From Desulfosarcina cetonica JCM 12296 (GTDB lineage: Bacteria; Desulfobacterota; Desulfobacteria; Desulfobacterales; Desulfosarcinaceae): a DNA stretch of 47,308 bases. Positions within the stretch are counted from its first letter, which is position 1. Every line of letters starts with the position of its first letter. Position numbers and translations under genes: made by a program. The notes under the pieces were generated by a model. That model was not told the origin of the DNA and made no database searches. It worked only from the letters and a program-made list of their open reading frames with translations. The stretch is taken from NCBI RefSeq assembly GCF_001311845.1, contig NZ_BBCC01000029.1, positions 1 through 47,308 of the forward strand. The letters are read 5' to 3'. Positions 8,794 to 17,966 of this stretch are shown piece after piece.

Positions 8794-9573
8794 ATGTGGT
8801 TTTTCGCCAATCGCCTCACCAAGCGGAATCATCGCGGCCATCACGACCCCCACGACCATCACCACCATGATCATGGTCATGCGGTGGAAACCCGCCGGTC
8901 CGGCACCCGGGAAATCCAGGTGGTCCGACGGGTCCTGGACGCCAATGACGCCATGGCCGCGCGCCTGCGTGCCGCCTTTGCCGAGAAAGGCGTTTTCGTG
9001 CTCAACATGATGAGTTCGCCGGGTTCGGGCAAGACCACCACCCTGCAAAAAACCCTGGCCCGCATCATGCCAAGGCTGCGTTGCGCCGTGATCGTGGGTG
9101 ACATCTGCACCACGGTTGATGCCGACCGACTGGCCCAGTCCGGTGCGCCGGTCGTGCAGATCAACACCGACGAATTCGGCGGCGATTGCCACCTGGCGGC
9201 CCATGTGGTCGAACGCGCCGTGGCCGGCCTGGATCTTGACGGCATCGACCTGCTCATCGTGGAGAACATCGGCAACCTGGTCTGCCCGGCCGAGTTCGAC
9301 ATCGGCGAGGACAAGCGCGTGGTGGTCCTGTCGGTCACCGAAGGCGAGGACAAACCGGCCAAATACCCCCTGATGTTCCGGGAATGCGACGCCACCCTGC
9401 TCAACAAGATCGACCTTTTGCCCTATCTCGATTTCGACATGGACCTGGCGCGGACAAGCATCGCCAAGATCCATCCCGGCATGCCGGTCTTCGAAATATC
9501 GGCCAAAACCGAAGTGGGGTTCGATGACTGGATCGGATGGCTGGAAGCGCAGGTAAAAAAGAAATTGCAATGA
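8794..9573 (+). CDS. hypB: Hydrogenase nickel incorporation GTPase HypB
   Basis: 259 residues, ATG preceded by AAAGG. SIMIBI-class GTPase: P-loop SSPGSGKTTTL, GDICTTVDADRL, the metal-site loop GGDCHL with Cys-His, ENIGNLVCPAEFD, TEGEDKPAKYP and the NKID base-recognition motif. Residues 14-29 are a histidine-rich stretch (HHDPHDHHHHDHGH) likely to store nickel. The N-terminal CxxCGC high-affinity site of E. coli HypB is absent. GTP hydrolysis drives nickel transfer to HypA and hydrogenase. The stop codon overlaps the start of the following AAA ATPase gene (ATGA), so the two are probably co-translated although their functions look unrelated. Confidence 0.96.
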   Translation: MWFFANRLTKRNHRGHHDPHDHHHHDHGHAVETRRSGTREIQVVRRVLDANDAMAARLRAAFAEKGVFVLNMMSSPGSGKTTTLQKTLARIMPRLRCAVIVGDICTTVDADRLAQSGAPVVQINTDEFGGDCHLAAHVVERAVAGLDLDGIDLLIVENIGNLVCPAEFDIGEDKRVVVLSVTEGEDKPAKYPLMFRECDATLLNKIDLLPYLDFDMDLARTSIAKIHPGMPVFEISAKTEVGFDDWIGWLEAQVKKKLQ

Positions 9574-10832
9574 TTACCCTCATCGAAGCCAAAAACTATC
9601 GTTGTCTACATTACATCAGACAGAATCTTGAACCTTTCCAAGTGCTGGTTGGACCGAACGCTAGTGGTAAAACGACTTTCCTGGACGTCGTGTCCTTTCT
9701 TGGAGATTTGGTCTCGGAGGGACCGATATCTGCAATCGGTAAAAGAACAAAAAATTTTGAAGATCTGCTTTATTGGCGAAAAGGCGATGGATTTGAACTG
9801 GCCATTGAAGCGACAGTCCCGGAAAAAATACGGGAATTGCTGCGTGATCGGGATTTTAAAAAGATCCGCTATGAAATCGCCTTGCAATTCGATCAAAGCA
9901 GCCAGGAAATATCAATTCGTGCGGAAAAAGTGCTTTTAAAAAAGTTGGAGAGCAAACCGGCGGTTTGCCAACGGTCCCTTTTTCCATCCGCATTGGACCC
10001 ACCTGAAACCATCATAACATCCTCAAGGCTCAAAGGCACATCGATCATTGTCAACAAAGTCTCAAATGGAAACGACAATTACTACTCCGAAGTTTATCGT
10101 GAAAAAGGGAAGGGTTGGGCGCCCTCTTTCAAACTCGGCCCTCAAAAATCAGCTTTGGCCAACCTTCCAGCGGACGAGGCCAATTTTCCAGCTACTTCGT
10201 GGCTGAAAAACTTGCTGTCAGAAAATGTCACCCAGCTCATGCTTAACAGCTTGCTAATTCGTCAGGCAAGCCCACCCGGACAAGGACGTAACTTCAAGGC
10301 CGACGGATCAAATCTGCCCTGGGTAATTGATCGTTTAATAAATACCGATCCGAATCGATTTACAAACTGGATATCCCATTTGCGCACCGCTTTGCCAGAC
10401 CTTGAAACGATCCGAACCATCGAACGTGAAGATGATAGACATCGCTATTTGATACTTGACTATGCCGGCGGTCTCAAAGTGCCTTCGTGGATGGCTTCAG
10501 ACGGCACCCTGCGACTGATGGCGCTCTCAATTCCGGCATATCTTCCCAACTTTTCGGGTATCTATCTTATCGAGGAGCCGGAAAATGGCATCCATCCACG
10601 AGCTGTCGATACGATGTTTCAATCTCTTTCATCGGTCTATGACGCCCAAATTCTCGTGGCCACACATTCTCCGGTTGTGCTTAGTCTAGTAGGAGCCAAA
10701 AATGTCTTGTGTTTCGCCAAAACAAAACAGGGAGCCGTCGACATTGTTAAAGGTGATGAACATCCAGCCTTGAGGGATTGGAAAGGGGAGGCTAATCTGG
10801 GCGTGCTGTTTGCCGGTGGGGTGCTGGGATGA
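9570..10832 (+). CDS. AAA family ATPase (AAA_21/OLD-like), likely defence module component
   Basis: 420 residues from ATG 9570, which overlaps the hypB stop. Starts MITLIEAKNYRCLHYI, the RecF/OLD-type opening, then Walker A GPNASGKTT at about residue 29. Late motifs are SDGTLRLMALSIPAYLP (signature-like), YLIEEPENGIHP (Walker B) and ILVATHSPVVLSL (switch His). The ATPase is thus ABC/SMC-like and probably dimerises. The next gene overlaps it by ATGA and encodes a TOPRIM-like protein, the arrangement of two-gene ATPase-nuclease defence systems such as PARIS (AriA-AriB) and the MAD3-MAD4 pair of MADS. The exact system cannot be named from sequence alone. Codon use is less GC-biased than hypB, which suggests later acquisition. 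Confidence 0.85.
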   Translation: MITLIEAKNYRCLHYIRQNLEPFQVLVGPNASGKTTFLDVVSFLGDLVSEGPISAIGKRTKNFEDLLYWRKGDGFELAIEATVPEKIRELLRDRDFKKIRYEIALQFDQSSQEISIRAEKVLLKKLESKPAVCQRSLFPSALDPPETIITSSRLKGTSIIVNKVSNGNDNYYSEVYREKGKGWAPSFKLGPQKSALANLPADEANFPATSWLKNLLSENVTQLMLNSLLIRQASPPGQGRNFKADGSNLPWVIDRLINTDPNRFTNWISHLRTALPDLETIRTIEREDDRHRYLILDYAGGLKVPSWMASDGTLRLMALSIPAYLPNFSGIYLIEEPENGIHPRAVDTMFQSLSSVYDAQILVATHSPVVLSLVGAKNVLCFAKTKQGAVDIVKGDEHPALRDWKGEANLGVLFAGGVLG

Positions 10833-11464
10833 ATATATGCAAATATGAATCAGATTTGGCGATTCTCACAGCGGACAAAAACATGAAATTTGCTTTGGAG
10901 GGACTGCTCAGCCGACCAATAGCGCTGTCCATTCGTCCTATATCCGCAGCTTACTATATTCATCCAGAGAGTGACCCCGGATGCCTGCTGCATGCGGATG
11001 CATTTATGCGCCCTTTTGTAAGGCGATTTGCTCATGCTATCGTCATGTTCGATCGTGAAGGCTGTGGACAGGAGGCAAAGACCAGAACCGAGTTGGAGAC
11101 GCAGGTAACAATTATGCTCTCGCGATCCGGCTGGGAGGAACGGGCCGCCGTCATCGTTATTGATCCGGAACTGGAAAACTGGATTTTCAGTGACTCTCCA
11201 GTAGTAGATACCGCCTTGGGGTGGAGAGGGAATGATCCATCCCTTCGAAGGTGGCTGGAAAATAAAAATTACCTTTTAGCGGATCAAATAAAACCATCCC
11301 GTCCGAAAGAAGCCATGGAAGAGGCGCTTCGATATATCCGCATGCCACGGTCTTCTTCCATTTATGGAGACATCGCCCGAAAGGTCAGTGTCGGGCGATG
11401 CACAGACGACGCTTTTCAGAAACTGAAGACGACGCTTCACGCATGGTTTCCGCACCTTGCTTGA
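10829..11464 (+). CDS. TOPRIM/DUF4276-like protein paired with the AAA ATPase
   Basis: 211 residues, ATGA overlap with the ATPase gene. The segment AHAIVMFDREGCG followed by AAVIVIDPELENWIFSD resembles the acidic core of small TOPRIM-fold proteins (DUF4276/DUF4435 type), in which clustered Asp/Glu bind magnesium in a nuclease. In known ATPase-TOPRIM defence pairs the ATPase senses or holds the effector and the TOPRIM protein cleaves nucleic acid. That role is inferred here from context and weak motif resemblance. The gene ends 17 nt before the convergent histidine kinase gene. Confidence 0.65.
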   Translation: MNICKYESDLAILTADKNMKFALEGLLSRPIALSIRPISAAYYIHPESDPGCLLHADAFMRPFVRRFAHAIVMFDREGCGQEAKTRTELETQVTIMLSRSGWEERAAVIVIDPELENWIFSDSPVVDTALGWRGNDPSLRRWLENKNYLLADQIKPSRPKEAMEEALRYIRMPRSSSIYGDIARKVSVGRCTDDAFQKLKTTLHAWFPHLA

Positions 11465-11481
11465 TTAATGAGAATCCACCG

Positions 11482-13233
11482 TCAGGTCAGCGGTAGTCGA
11501 ATGACCATCGTCGTGCCCTGCCCCGTTTCGCTTTGACAGGTCATGCTGCCACGATGAGCCGTGACGATGGACTGCACGATGGCCATGCCCAGGCCGTTTC
11601 CCGCCTTGCCCTTGGTGGTAAAAAAAGGCTCGAAAATCCGTTCCCGGTGCTCGGCGGCGATGCCGCACCCATTGTCCGCAACGCTTATCTCAAGACTACC
11701 GCCATCGATTCTTCCGCTGACCCGCACCCTTCCATGGTCGTCTATGGCATCGAGGCTGTTTTTGATCAGGTTGTCGAACACCTGGTAGGCCAGTCGGGCA
11801 TCCGCCTGAACGACCGGAACCTCCGGGGACCACGTCAGCGCCACCACCATATCCCGTTGTCGGATGGCCGGCTCGTGCATGGCCAGCACCTCCCGAATGA
11901 CCAGGTCGAGGGCCACGGGTGCCGGATGGATCTCGGGCGGCTTGGCGAACTTGAGAAAATCCTGCAAGAAGGTCTTGATGCGGGCCGCTTCCGTCTCCAT
12001 CCGGGCCAGGGCCTGTTCGGCTCGCGGCGAGAGGGTTTCCCCTTTAAGGGTGTTGGCCGACATACCCACATTGTTAAGCAGATTACCCACCTCGTGAGTG
12101 ACTTTGCTGGCCGATATGCCGAGCACCGCAAGATTGCGGGCGTGGGCCAATGCCGAGGCCGTTTGGATTTCACGGTTGATGGTCGCCTTCAAAGAGGCGG
12201 TCATGGCATTGAAGGCGTGGCCCAGGTCTCCGATTTCATTGGTGGCGGTCACGTGTATCTGGTGATTCAGATCGCCTTCGCCGATGCGCCGAACCTGTCG
12301 GTGCATGGTCTCGATGGGGCGAGTCAGTTTTTTCACTTGGATCCATCCCAGCAAAACAGCCACGCAGCAGGCGAAGACGATGATGGTGACCGCCCAAACA
12401 AGGTTGGCATGCAGGTAGGCGTATATTTCCGGCATGGCCTGGCGCAAGACAATGACCCAGTCCTGCCCCGGCAGATGGGATCCCAAACAAAAATACCGTT
12501 TTCCATTGGATTGTTCGATCCATTTGACGGGAAATGGAGAGTTTTTGACGAATTGCAGCCTATCGGGTCCGTATGGGGGAATCCCGCGAACCACGCGATC
12601 GATTTCCCGATGGGCCAAATACCGGCCCGACGGATCGATAATGAAGACCTGTCCGGTATCGCCGATACGGATGTCCTCCAGAACATCCCAAACATGCTTC
12701 ATGTTTAACCTGCCGTAGAGCACGGCCTCGATTCTTCCCATGCGTTGCACGGGAACGGCCATATGAACCTGGGGAAGATTGTCCTCCCCGACGTCCACCG
12801 CTGAAATGGCCGACTGGCCGGAAAATGCTTTTTTGATGACGCCGGCGGCCGATGCTTGATTCGCCAAAGGGACAGCTTCCGAATCCGGGAGACGCCGGCC
12901 ATCGGCAAAAATCAGCAAGACACGGTCAAACTTCGTTTTACTGTATTGAAAGGCGGATAACACCATCTCCGCTCGCCAGTCACTGAACCGGACCGACCGG
13001 AGTATCCACGCCAGGCTTTCCATATCCGCAGCCGCGTTGTCCATGAACAGACCGATCTCCGAAGCGGAAGCCCGGATGATGTTGCGATAATCTTGATCGA
13101 TGGTTTTCTGAAAATAGCGGGAGTTGGTCCACATCAGCACCGAACTGGTGACGGCGATGCCCAGGATCACCAAAGGCAGCACGAACAGCAGGAGCTGTTT
13201 GAATATCCTGGTTTTGCGGGGTGTTCGGTTCAT
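11482..13233 (-). CDS. Membrane sensor histidine kinase with dCache sensor
   Basis: 583 residues. Transmembrane helix at about 12-32, a periplasmic double-Cache-like domain at about 33-285 (IGDTGQVFIIDPSGRYLAHRE), a second transmembrane helix around 287-309, a HAMP domain (RPIETMHRQVRRIGEGDLNHQI), a HisKA domain with the phosphoacceptor in SKVTHEVGNLLNN, and a HATPase_c domain with N box DNLIKNSLDA, G1 DNGCGI, F box EPFFTTK and G2 GNGLGMAI. It autophosphorylates in response to a periplasmic ligand. No response regulator is adjacent; the nearest are at 31.4-32.7 kb and 40 kb. There is no Shine-Dalgarno before ATG 13233 and a family 2 repeat ends only 10 nt upstream. Confidence 0.93.
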   Translation of the reverse strand: MNRTPRKTRIFKQLLLFVLPLVILGIAVTSSVLMWTNSRYFQKTIDQDYRNIIRASASEIGLFMDNAAADMESLAWILRSVRFSDWRAEMVLSAFQYSKTKFDRVLLIFADGRRLPDSEAVPLANQASAAGVIKKAFSGQSAISAVDVGEDNLPQVHMAVPVQRMGRIEAVLYGRLNMKHVWDVLEDIRIGDTGQVFIIDPSGRYLAHREIDRVVRGIPPYGPDRLQFVKNSPFPVKWIEQSNGKRYFCLGSHLPGQDWVIVLRQAMPEIYAYLHANLVWAVTIIVFACCVAVLLGWIQVKKLTRPIETMHRQVRRIGEGDLNHQIHVTATNEIGDLGHAFNAMTASLKATINREIQTASALAHARNLAVLGISASKVTHEVGNLLNNVGMSANTLKGETLSPRAEQALARMETEAARIKTFLQDFLKFAKPPEIHPAPVALDLVIREVLAMHEPAIRQRDMVVALTWSPEVPVVQADARLAYQVFDNLIKNSLDAIDDHGRVRVSGRIDGGSLEISVADNGCGIAAEHRERIFEPFFTTKGKAGNGLGMAIVQSIVTAHRGSMTCQSETGQGTTMVIRLPLT

Positions 13234-13243
13234 GCGTCATTTG

Positions 13244-13350
13244 TATAGTATTTAAGATAATGTTTTTGGCAAGGCCAGAGGGAGGAAGCTGTATAAACCA
13301 TACCGCGACGACCGATAACGCAGCCCAAAAACATTATCTTGAATGCTATA
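13244..13350. repeat. Intergenic inverted-repeat element, family 2, full copy
   Basis: 107 bp with arms 13244-13270 and 13323-13350 that pair with few mismatches (ends TATAGTATTTAAGATAATG and CATTATCTTGAATGCTATA). The right arm and interior recur at 7938-7985. It lies directly upstream of the sensor kinase start, so any transcript of that gene carries it as its leader unless transcription begins inside it. Confidence 0.85.
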
Positions 13351-13449
13351 GCTCGGATTTCCGACGGAATGCAAGCCATCAGCGTCAAGCAAGGTCAGGA
13401 GGTGCGCCGGGATCGTTGCTTCCCGAACAGCATTGGAAAATGAACGGAT

Positions 13450-14661
13450 CTATTTTTTGTGGCTACCCTCTTCCTTTTCTTGCGGCATGCAGGACAAACG
13501 GCAGGCGGCCAGCATTGTAACAACCGACAACACAGCACCCATGCCCAGCAACGGCCGCACACCGCCGGCCTGCACCACGAAGGCTCCCATAGATATGCCG
13601 GCCAGCAGGCTAGTCCCGCGCAGGGCGGTCAGGGCGGAGAGGATGCCGCCCCGGCGGGCTTCGTCGCAATCGCGCTGAACGCGGCTTATCAAGAACATGG
13701 CCAGCAACGTGAAAAGGCAACCCAGGCCGGCCATGACGAGGGCGAACAGGGTCAGCCAGGGAAAAGCGGTGAGAAGAATGAAGCCCGCCCCCACCATTGC
13801 TAAACAGGATACCAGAAAGGTGCGGTCGGCCATGCGCCGGTCCATGACCGGCAGGAGGAAGGTGGCCAGGCAGGCGCCAGCTTGGTAACCGGACATGACC
13901 GCCCCCCAGGCAACGATATCGCCTTGGAAAAACATGCGATTGTACACCGGCGCACCGAAATTCAATATTCCGCCGACGATACCGGAGGTGAGCATTAGAA
14001 TCGAACAAGTGCCAATCTGCGGGTCTGTCAAAGGTTGCAGGTAGGCGCGGATCAACCGTCTCCACCACCTCCTTGGCCGTTGTTCGCCCCCCTTGCCGGC
14101 CGCCGCATCCACCTGCGGCAATCCTTTGGCCAGCCATGCGCTGCACCCGTACATGGCAATTCCGATAACCAGGGCGACGCTGGCGCCGGCATGGCGAATC
14201 AGCAGGCCGATCAGGAGGGGGCCGCCGATGCCGGCCGCCAGGGCCACCCGCTCGTTGACCGCATTGTATCCGATCAGCGTCTCGGGGGCGACGATGTGGG
14301 GCGTGATGCACAGCCGCGAAATCACGAACAGTAGCGAAGCGCTGGCGAACAGCAGATAGATGGGCCACACGGCCCACTCTCCCCGGGCATTCAGCAACCC
14401 GATCGACAGCAATAACCGGGCCAGGGTGCCACCCACGATTCCGCTGCGGGGACCGATGCGGTCCACCCACCGGCCGGCCAAGGGCCCCAGAAAGATGGCC
14501 GGGACCTGTTGGATCAGGCACAGCAAGAGCAGGTTGGCGTGGGATGCGGCAAGACCGAAAAATAGCTCGGCCAGCAGGGTCAGGTGAACGAATTGGCCGC
14601 CGAGGTCGGAAAACAGTTCGGTCAGGATCATACGCCGGGGCATTGGCATGGGTCGCTTCAT
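13450..14661 (-). CDS. Major facilitator superfamily transporter
   Basis: 403 residues from ATG 14661 (AGGAAGA just upstream). The frame is open for a further 112 codons, but that extension is Pro/Arg-rich, has no homology-like character and is rejected. About twelve hydrophobic segments; the loop GRWVDRIGPRSG between helices 2 and 3 matches the MFS motif A (GxLaDrxGrr). The cytoplasmic middle loop is rich in Arg/Lys. Substrate cannot be predicted; the closest look is drug or macrolide efflux-type exporters. It is divergent from the sigma-54 activator at 15038 and could export the product of the RiPP-like locus, but that is only positional inference. Confidence 0.88.
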   Translation of the reverse strand: MKRPMPMPRRMILTELFSDLGGQFVHLTLLAELFFGLAASHANLLLLCLIQQVPAIFLGPLAGRWVDRIGPRSGIVGGTLARLLLSIGLLNARGEWAVWPIYLLFASASLLFVISRLCITPHIVAPETLIGYNAVNERVALAAGIGGPLLIGLLIRHAGASVALVIGIAMYGCSAWLAKGLPQVDAAAGKGGEQRPRRWWRRLIRAYLQPLTDPQIGTCSILMLTSGIVGGILNFGAPVYNRMFFQGDIVAWGAVMSGYQAGACLATFLLPVMDRRMADRTFLVSCLAMVGAGFILLTAFPWLTLFALVMAGLGCLFTLLAMFLISRVQRDCDEARRGGILSALTALRGTSLLAGISMGAFVVQAGGVRPLLGMGAVLSVVTMLAACRLSCMPQEKEEGSHKK

Positions 14662-15037
14662 GGTCTTCCTCATCGCGTCAACGGGTAAAAAGAGATAAAC
14701 GGTGCTGTCTGAGACCAGTCTATGGGATCGGTAATTCAGGTAACAGGGAGGCAATCGGGCATTTATCGGGTAAAAAATGGTTGGTGAAAGGTCGTGCCGG
14801 CGTTTTTTTAACCAAGCTTGGGGGGCGTGTGCGGGAGCGATTACAGTAGCGGGAGGGGGTGCCACAGGGGGGGCGATCCTCTCGGGGTCATTCACCCCTG
14901 AAAAATGCCTCTTTTTTGCCCGTTTCGCGCCCTCGTTCGCAAAAGCAGCCTGTGTCATAGTGGGTGGCAACACGGATAGACGCCGGCCGGAAAACATCCG
15001 GCCGGCATGTCGTCAACCCAGGCACCCCGAATCGGCC

Positions 15038-16051
15038 ATGACACAGGCGGACGCATCTACAACCGACACCAGCATCGAGGCAGAACAGATCGTCACCGTC
15101 AACGTGAAGATGAAGGCCTTGATCGCGCGCATCCGCCGCATCGCCCCGATGGCCAGACGGGTGCGCATCGCCGGAGAAAGCGGCACGGGAAAGGAGCTGA
15201 TTGCCTGGCTGTTCCATGTCTGCAGTGGCCGCAGGGGCGCCTTCGTGGCCTTTAACGCGGCAGGGGTCGACGATCAATTTTTTTCGGACACGCTGTTCGG
15301 TCATGTTAAGGGTGCCTTCAGCGGGGCAGAAAGCATACGCTTGGGGCTGGTCGAGGAAGCCCGTGGCGGGACTCTGTTTCTGGACGAAATCGGCGAGTTG
15401 AACCCGGCGTCCCAGACCAAACTGCTACGCCTGATCCAGGAGGGTGAGTTTATGCCCCTGGGAGCGGATCGATCCAAAACGGCCGATGTGCAGGTTGTCG
15501 TGGCCACGCACCGGTGCCTACGGGAAATGGTTAACAAGGGAACATTCAGAAAGGACCTTTATTTTCGCCTGGACGGTCACCGCATCGACCTTCCGCCCCT
15601 GCGCCAACGCCGGGATGACATCATCCCCTTGGTAGATCATTTCGCCCGACAAGTGACGAATAAATTCGGCCTGCCCCGCCCCAGAATCGGACAGGAGGTC
15701 TGGGACCTCTTGACCGGTTATGATTACCCCGGCAATGTGCGCGAGTTGCAGACCATGGTCGAAGTCGCCATGATCGACGGCAACGGCAGGATCCATGCGG
15801 ATGCGATCCGCGATAAGATGGCGCGCAACCGCATGCTGATGGACGAGTCCGAAAAGGAAACCGGGTCGGCGGACCAATCGTTGAAAAAATGGGCGACCCT
15901 CCCGACCATAAAGGAACTCGACCAACTGCTGTTGAACGAAGCCCTGCGCCGCGCCGGCGGCAACCAGACACGGGCCGCCGCGATGTTGGGTATTTCCCAG
16001 TCGGCGGTCAACCAGCGGTTGAAGAAGATGAGAGGGCAATCTCCTCCGTAA
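15038..16051 (+). CDS. Stand-alone sigma-54-dependent transcriptional activator (PspF-like architecture)
   Basis: 337 residues from ATG 15038; the open frame upstream (to 14777) is low-quality sequence and is not included. After about 20 residues the protein enters the AAA+ domain: Walker A AGESGTGKE, the sigma-54 contact loop GAFSGA (Ser in place of the usual Thr), Walker B GGTLFLDEIGE, sensor I VATHR, and the R-finger region FRKDLYFRLDGHRIDLPPLRQR. A C-terminal Fis-type helix-turn-helix follows (GGNQTRAAAMLGISQSAVNQRLKKM). There is no receiver, GAF or PAS domain, so control must come from a partner protein or from expression. It is followed by a peptide-binding lipoprotein gene and then a sigma-54 promoter, its probable target. 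Confidence 0.92.
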   Translation: MTQADASTTDTSIEAEQIVTVNVKMKALIARIRRIAPMARRVRIAGESGTGKELIAWLFHVCSGRRGAFVAFNAAGVDDQFFSDTLFGHVKGAFSGAESIRLGLVEEARGGTLFLDEIGELNPASQTKLLRLIQEGEFMPLGADRSKTADVQVVVATHRCLREMVNKGTFRKDLYFRLDGHRIDLPPLRQRRDDIIPLVDHFARQVTNKFGLPRPRIGQEVWDLLTGYDYPGNVRELQTMVEVAMIDGNGRIHADAIRDKMARNRMLMDESEKETGSADQSLKKWATLPTIKELDQLLLNEALRRAGGNQTRAAAMLGISQSAVNQRLKKMRGQSPP

Positions 16052-16198
16052 AAAACGAACCGACCCGTATCGCTGCTGCCATCTTTGCAAGTTTCAACTT
16101 GCCCCTCCAACACCCATTCATTTATATACTATGGCATCTTTGATTTTTTAATCCGCCGGCGGGGCGACCGGCGATGCTCTTTATGGCAAGGTTATCCC

Positions 16199-17764
16199 GT
16201 GGCACGTATTTTGGCTCTGTTCATCCTTTTCCTGGCGTTATTGCCGCTTGCCTGCGAGCGCTCCCCGGCGTTACCGGTCGCGGATCCACCGCCGGCCGAC
16301 ACCTTGCGGTTCGATGTGTTCAATGCGTTTCATTCCTTGAATCCAAAAGAAATCGAATGCACGGGGGCAAGTTGGATATTCCCGCTGCTTTTCAGTACCC
16401 TAGCGAGGATTAATCCAGAAGGTCGACTGGAACCGGACCTTGCCAGGAGCTGGCATTACGACCGTGAAAACCGAACCTTGCGTATTGACCTGAGACGCCA
16501 CGCCAAGTTCCATGATGGCATGCCGGTCACATCCGGGGATGTCATCTTTTCCATCCACCGACAAATTGAAGGTCTTTTTCGAGACGCCAAACGAGCGATC
16601 CTCACAATCGACCCCATTTCCAAGCACGCTCTCAAAATCGTGCTGTCTCACGATGACCCCGGGTTCTTTGATCTTATTCATAAGACGATGATCCTGCCCC
16701 GTCATGTATCGATGGCATCCCACCGGGATCATCCCCTGGGTTCCGGCCCCTACCGCTTCGATGAGAAACTCGATGATCAAAACATACGGCTCTCCGCCTT
16801 CCATGATTACTATGGTGGTCGACCGGCCATCGAGCACGTGCTTTTCACGCATGTGACCGACATGGAGCAGACCTGGACACGACTGCTGGCCGGAAAGACC
16901 GACATCGCCGTGCGCCTGGCCCCGGACAATCTTCACCGAATGAAATTCATCCAGCAACGTTTTCATATCAATCAATCACCATCCTGGTTTTGCAAGACCC
17001 TTTTATTCAACACCGCCGATCCGCGCCTCGCCGATGTCCGGGTACGCCGGGCCCTGAGCCTGGGCATCGATCGCGACCACATGGTGGAGAAGATTCTCAT
17101 GGGTTACGGACGGGTGGCCACGGGGCCCTTGGGATTGGATTCGCCCTATGGGCGGTCGGACCGCCCGCCGAGGCCCTACGATCCCGTCAAAGCCAGAGAG
17201 CTGCTGAACGATGCCGGCTGGAAAAAGGACACCGCCACGGGGATTTGTCAAAAAGACGGTCTCGGATTGGAATTCGATTTGCTTTACATGCAGGAAAGCT
17301 CTATTGATGAAAGGGTCGTACGCTTCATCCAGCTATGTTTGGACGAACTGGGGGTCAGGGTGCGCCCGGTGCCGGTCGACTACGCAACCTTCCGGCAATC
17401 CTTCTATGGGAATACCGCTTTTCAGGCCGTACTTACGGAAACCATGGGATTGTACGATTCCCATACGCCCCTATTGATAGCCTGGATGCCACCCGAAAGG
17501 GGGTGTTCCAACATGGGAGGCTTCACCTCGCCGCGGATCACCGAGTTGTTGATGGCCCTCGAAGACGCCGGCGCCATCCAAGCCCAGCAGGCCATCTGCC
17601 AAGCTGTCGAAGATCGCCTGCTGGCCCTCCAACCGGCGGCCTTCCTCTACCAGCCCACCGAAATAGACGTCGTTTCCAAACGCATTTACCTGCCCCATGC
17701 CTTTGCCGCCGACACCGGTAGTGTCCGACGCCTGTACCAGGCGCAGATCCGGCCCCGTCGATAA
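16199..17764 (+). CDS. Oligopeptide/dipeptide ABC transporter-type substrate-binding lipoprotein
   Basis: 521 residues from GTG 16199 (AAGG upstream). This start is chosen because it gives a clean lipoprotein signal, with lipobox LPLAC and the modified Cys at residue 19. The rest is a type 5 periplasmic binding protein: ALARINPEGRLEPDLARSWHYD-like opening, FHDGMPVTSGDVIFSIHR, and LADVRVRRALSLGIDRDHMVEKI, all hallmark SBP_bac_5 segments. No permease or ATPase gene is near, so it may act as a peptide sensor or scavenger rather than as part of a local transporter. It sits between the sigma-54 activator and the peptide-maturase operon, which suggests that it binds the peptide product or its signal. 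Confidence 0.9.
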   Translation: MARILALFILFLALLPLACERSPALPVADPPPADTLRFDVFNAFHSLNPKEIECTGASWIFPLLFSTLARINPEGRLEPDLARSWHYDRENRTLRIDLRRHAKFHDGMPVTSGDVIFSIHRQIEGLFRDAKRAILTIDPISKHALKIVLSHDDPGFFDLIHKTMILPRHVSMASHRDHPLGSGPYRFDEKLDDQNIRLSAFHDYYGGRPAIEHVLFTHVTDMEQTWTRLLAGKTDIAVRLAPDNLHRMKFIQQRFHINQSPSWFCKTLLFNTADPRLADVRVRRALSLGIDRDHMVEKILMGYGRVATGPLGLDSPYGRSDRPPRPYDPVKARELLNDAGWKKDTATGICQKDGLGLEFDLLYMQESSIDERVVRFIQLCLDELGVRVRPVPVDYATFRQSFYGNTAFQAVLTETMGLYDSHTPLLIAWMPPERGCSNMGGFTSPRITELLMALEDAGAIQAQQAICQAVEDRLLALQPAAFLYQPTEIDVVSKRIYLPHAFAADTGSVRRLYQAQIRPRR

Positions 17765-17824
17765 CTTCGACAACGTCATTCTCCCCGATTCAAAACCTTA
17801 TTGCCGCCATTAGTTTTCCAATGA

Positions 17825-17841
17825 AACAGTAATTGCCTGTT
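17825..17841. promoter_or_regulatory. Possible upstream activator site
   Basis: AACAG-TAATTGC-CTGTT is a short inverted repeat about 130-140 bp upstream of the sigma-54 promoter core, the usual distance for an enhancer of a Fis-type activator. A single short dyad in AT-rich DNA is weak evidence. Confidence 0.25.
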
Positions 17842-17966
17842 ATTGCTATCATTTCTACCTATTCCAATTACTCACCCAATTTATGATATTATTTTTCTTA
17901 TGGAGATATGGTTTTCCCAGTCCAATAATATTTTTTAACTATTTAATATAATTAATAATTAAATCA

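Noticed and set aside
14777-15037. N-terminal extension of the sigma-54 activator
   Set aside because: Composition is unlike protein, there is no ribosome site, and the family core starts after ATG 15038.
16087-16102. GCAAGTT-TC-AACTTGC hairpin upstream of the peptide-binding lipoprotein
   Set aside because: The 2-nt loop makes a stable RNA hairpin unlikely; it might be a protein site, but nothing supports it.
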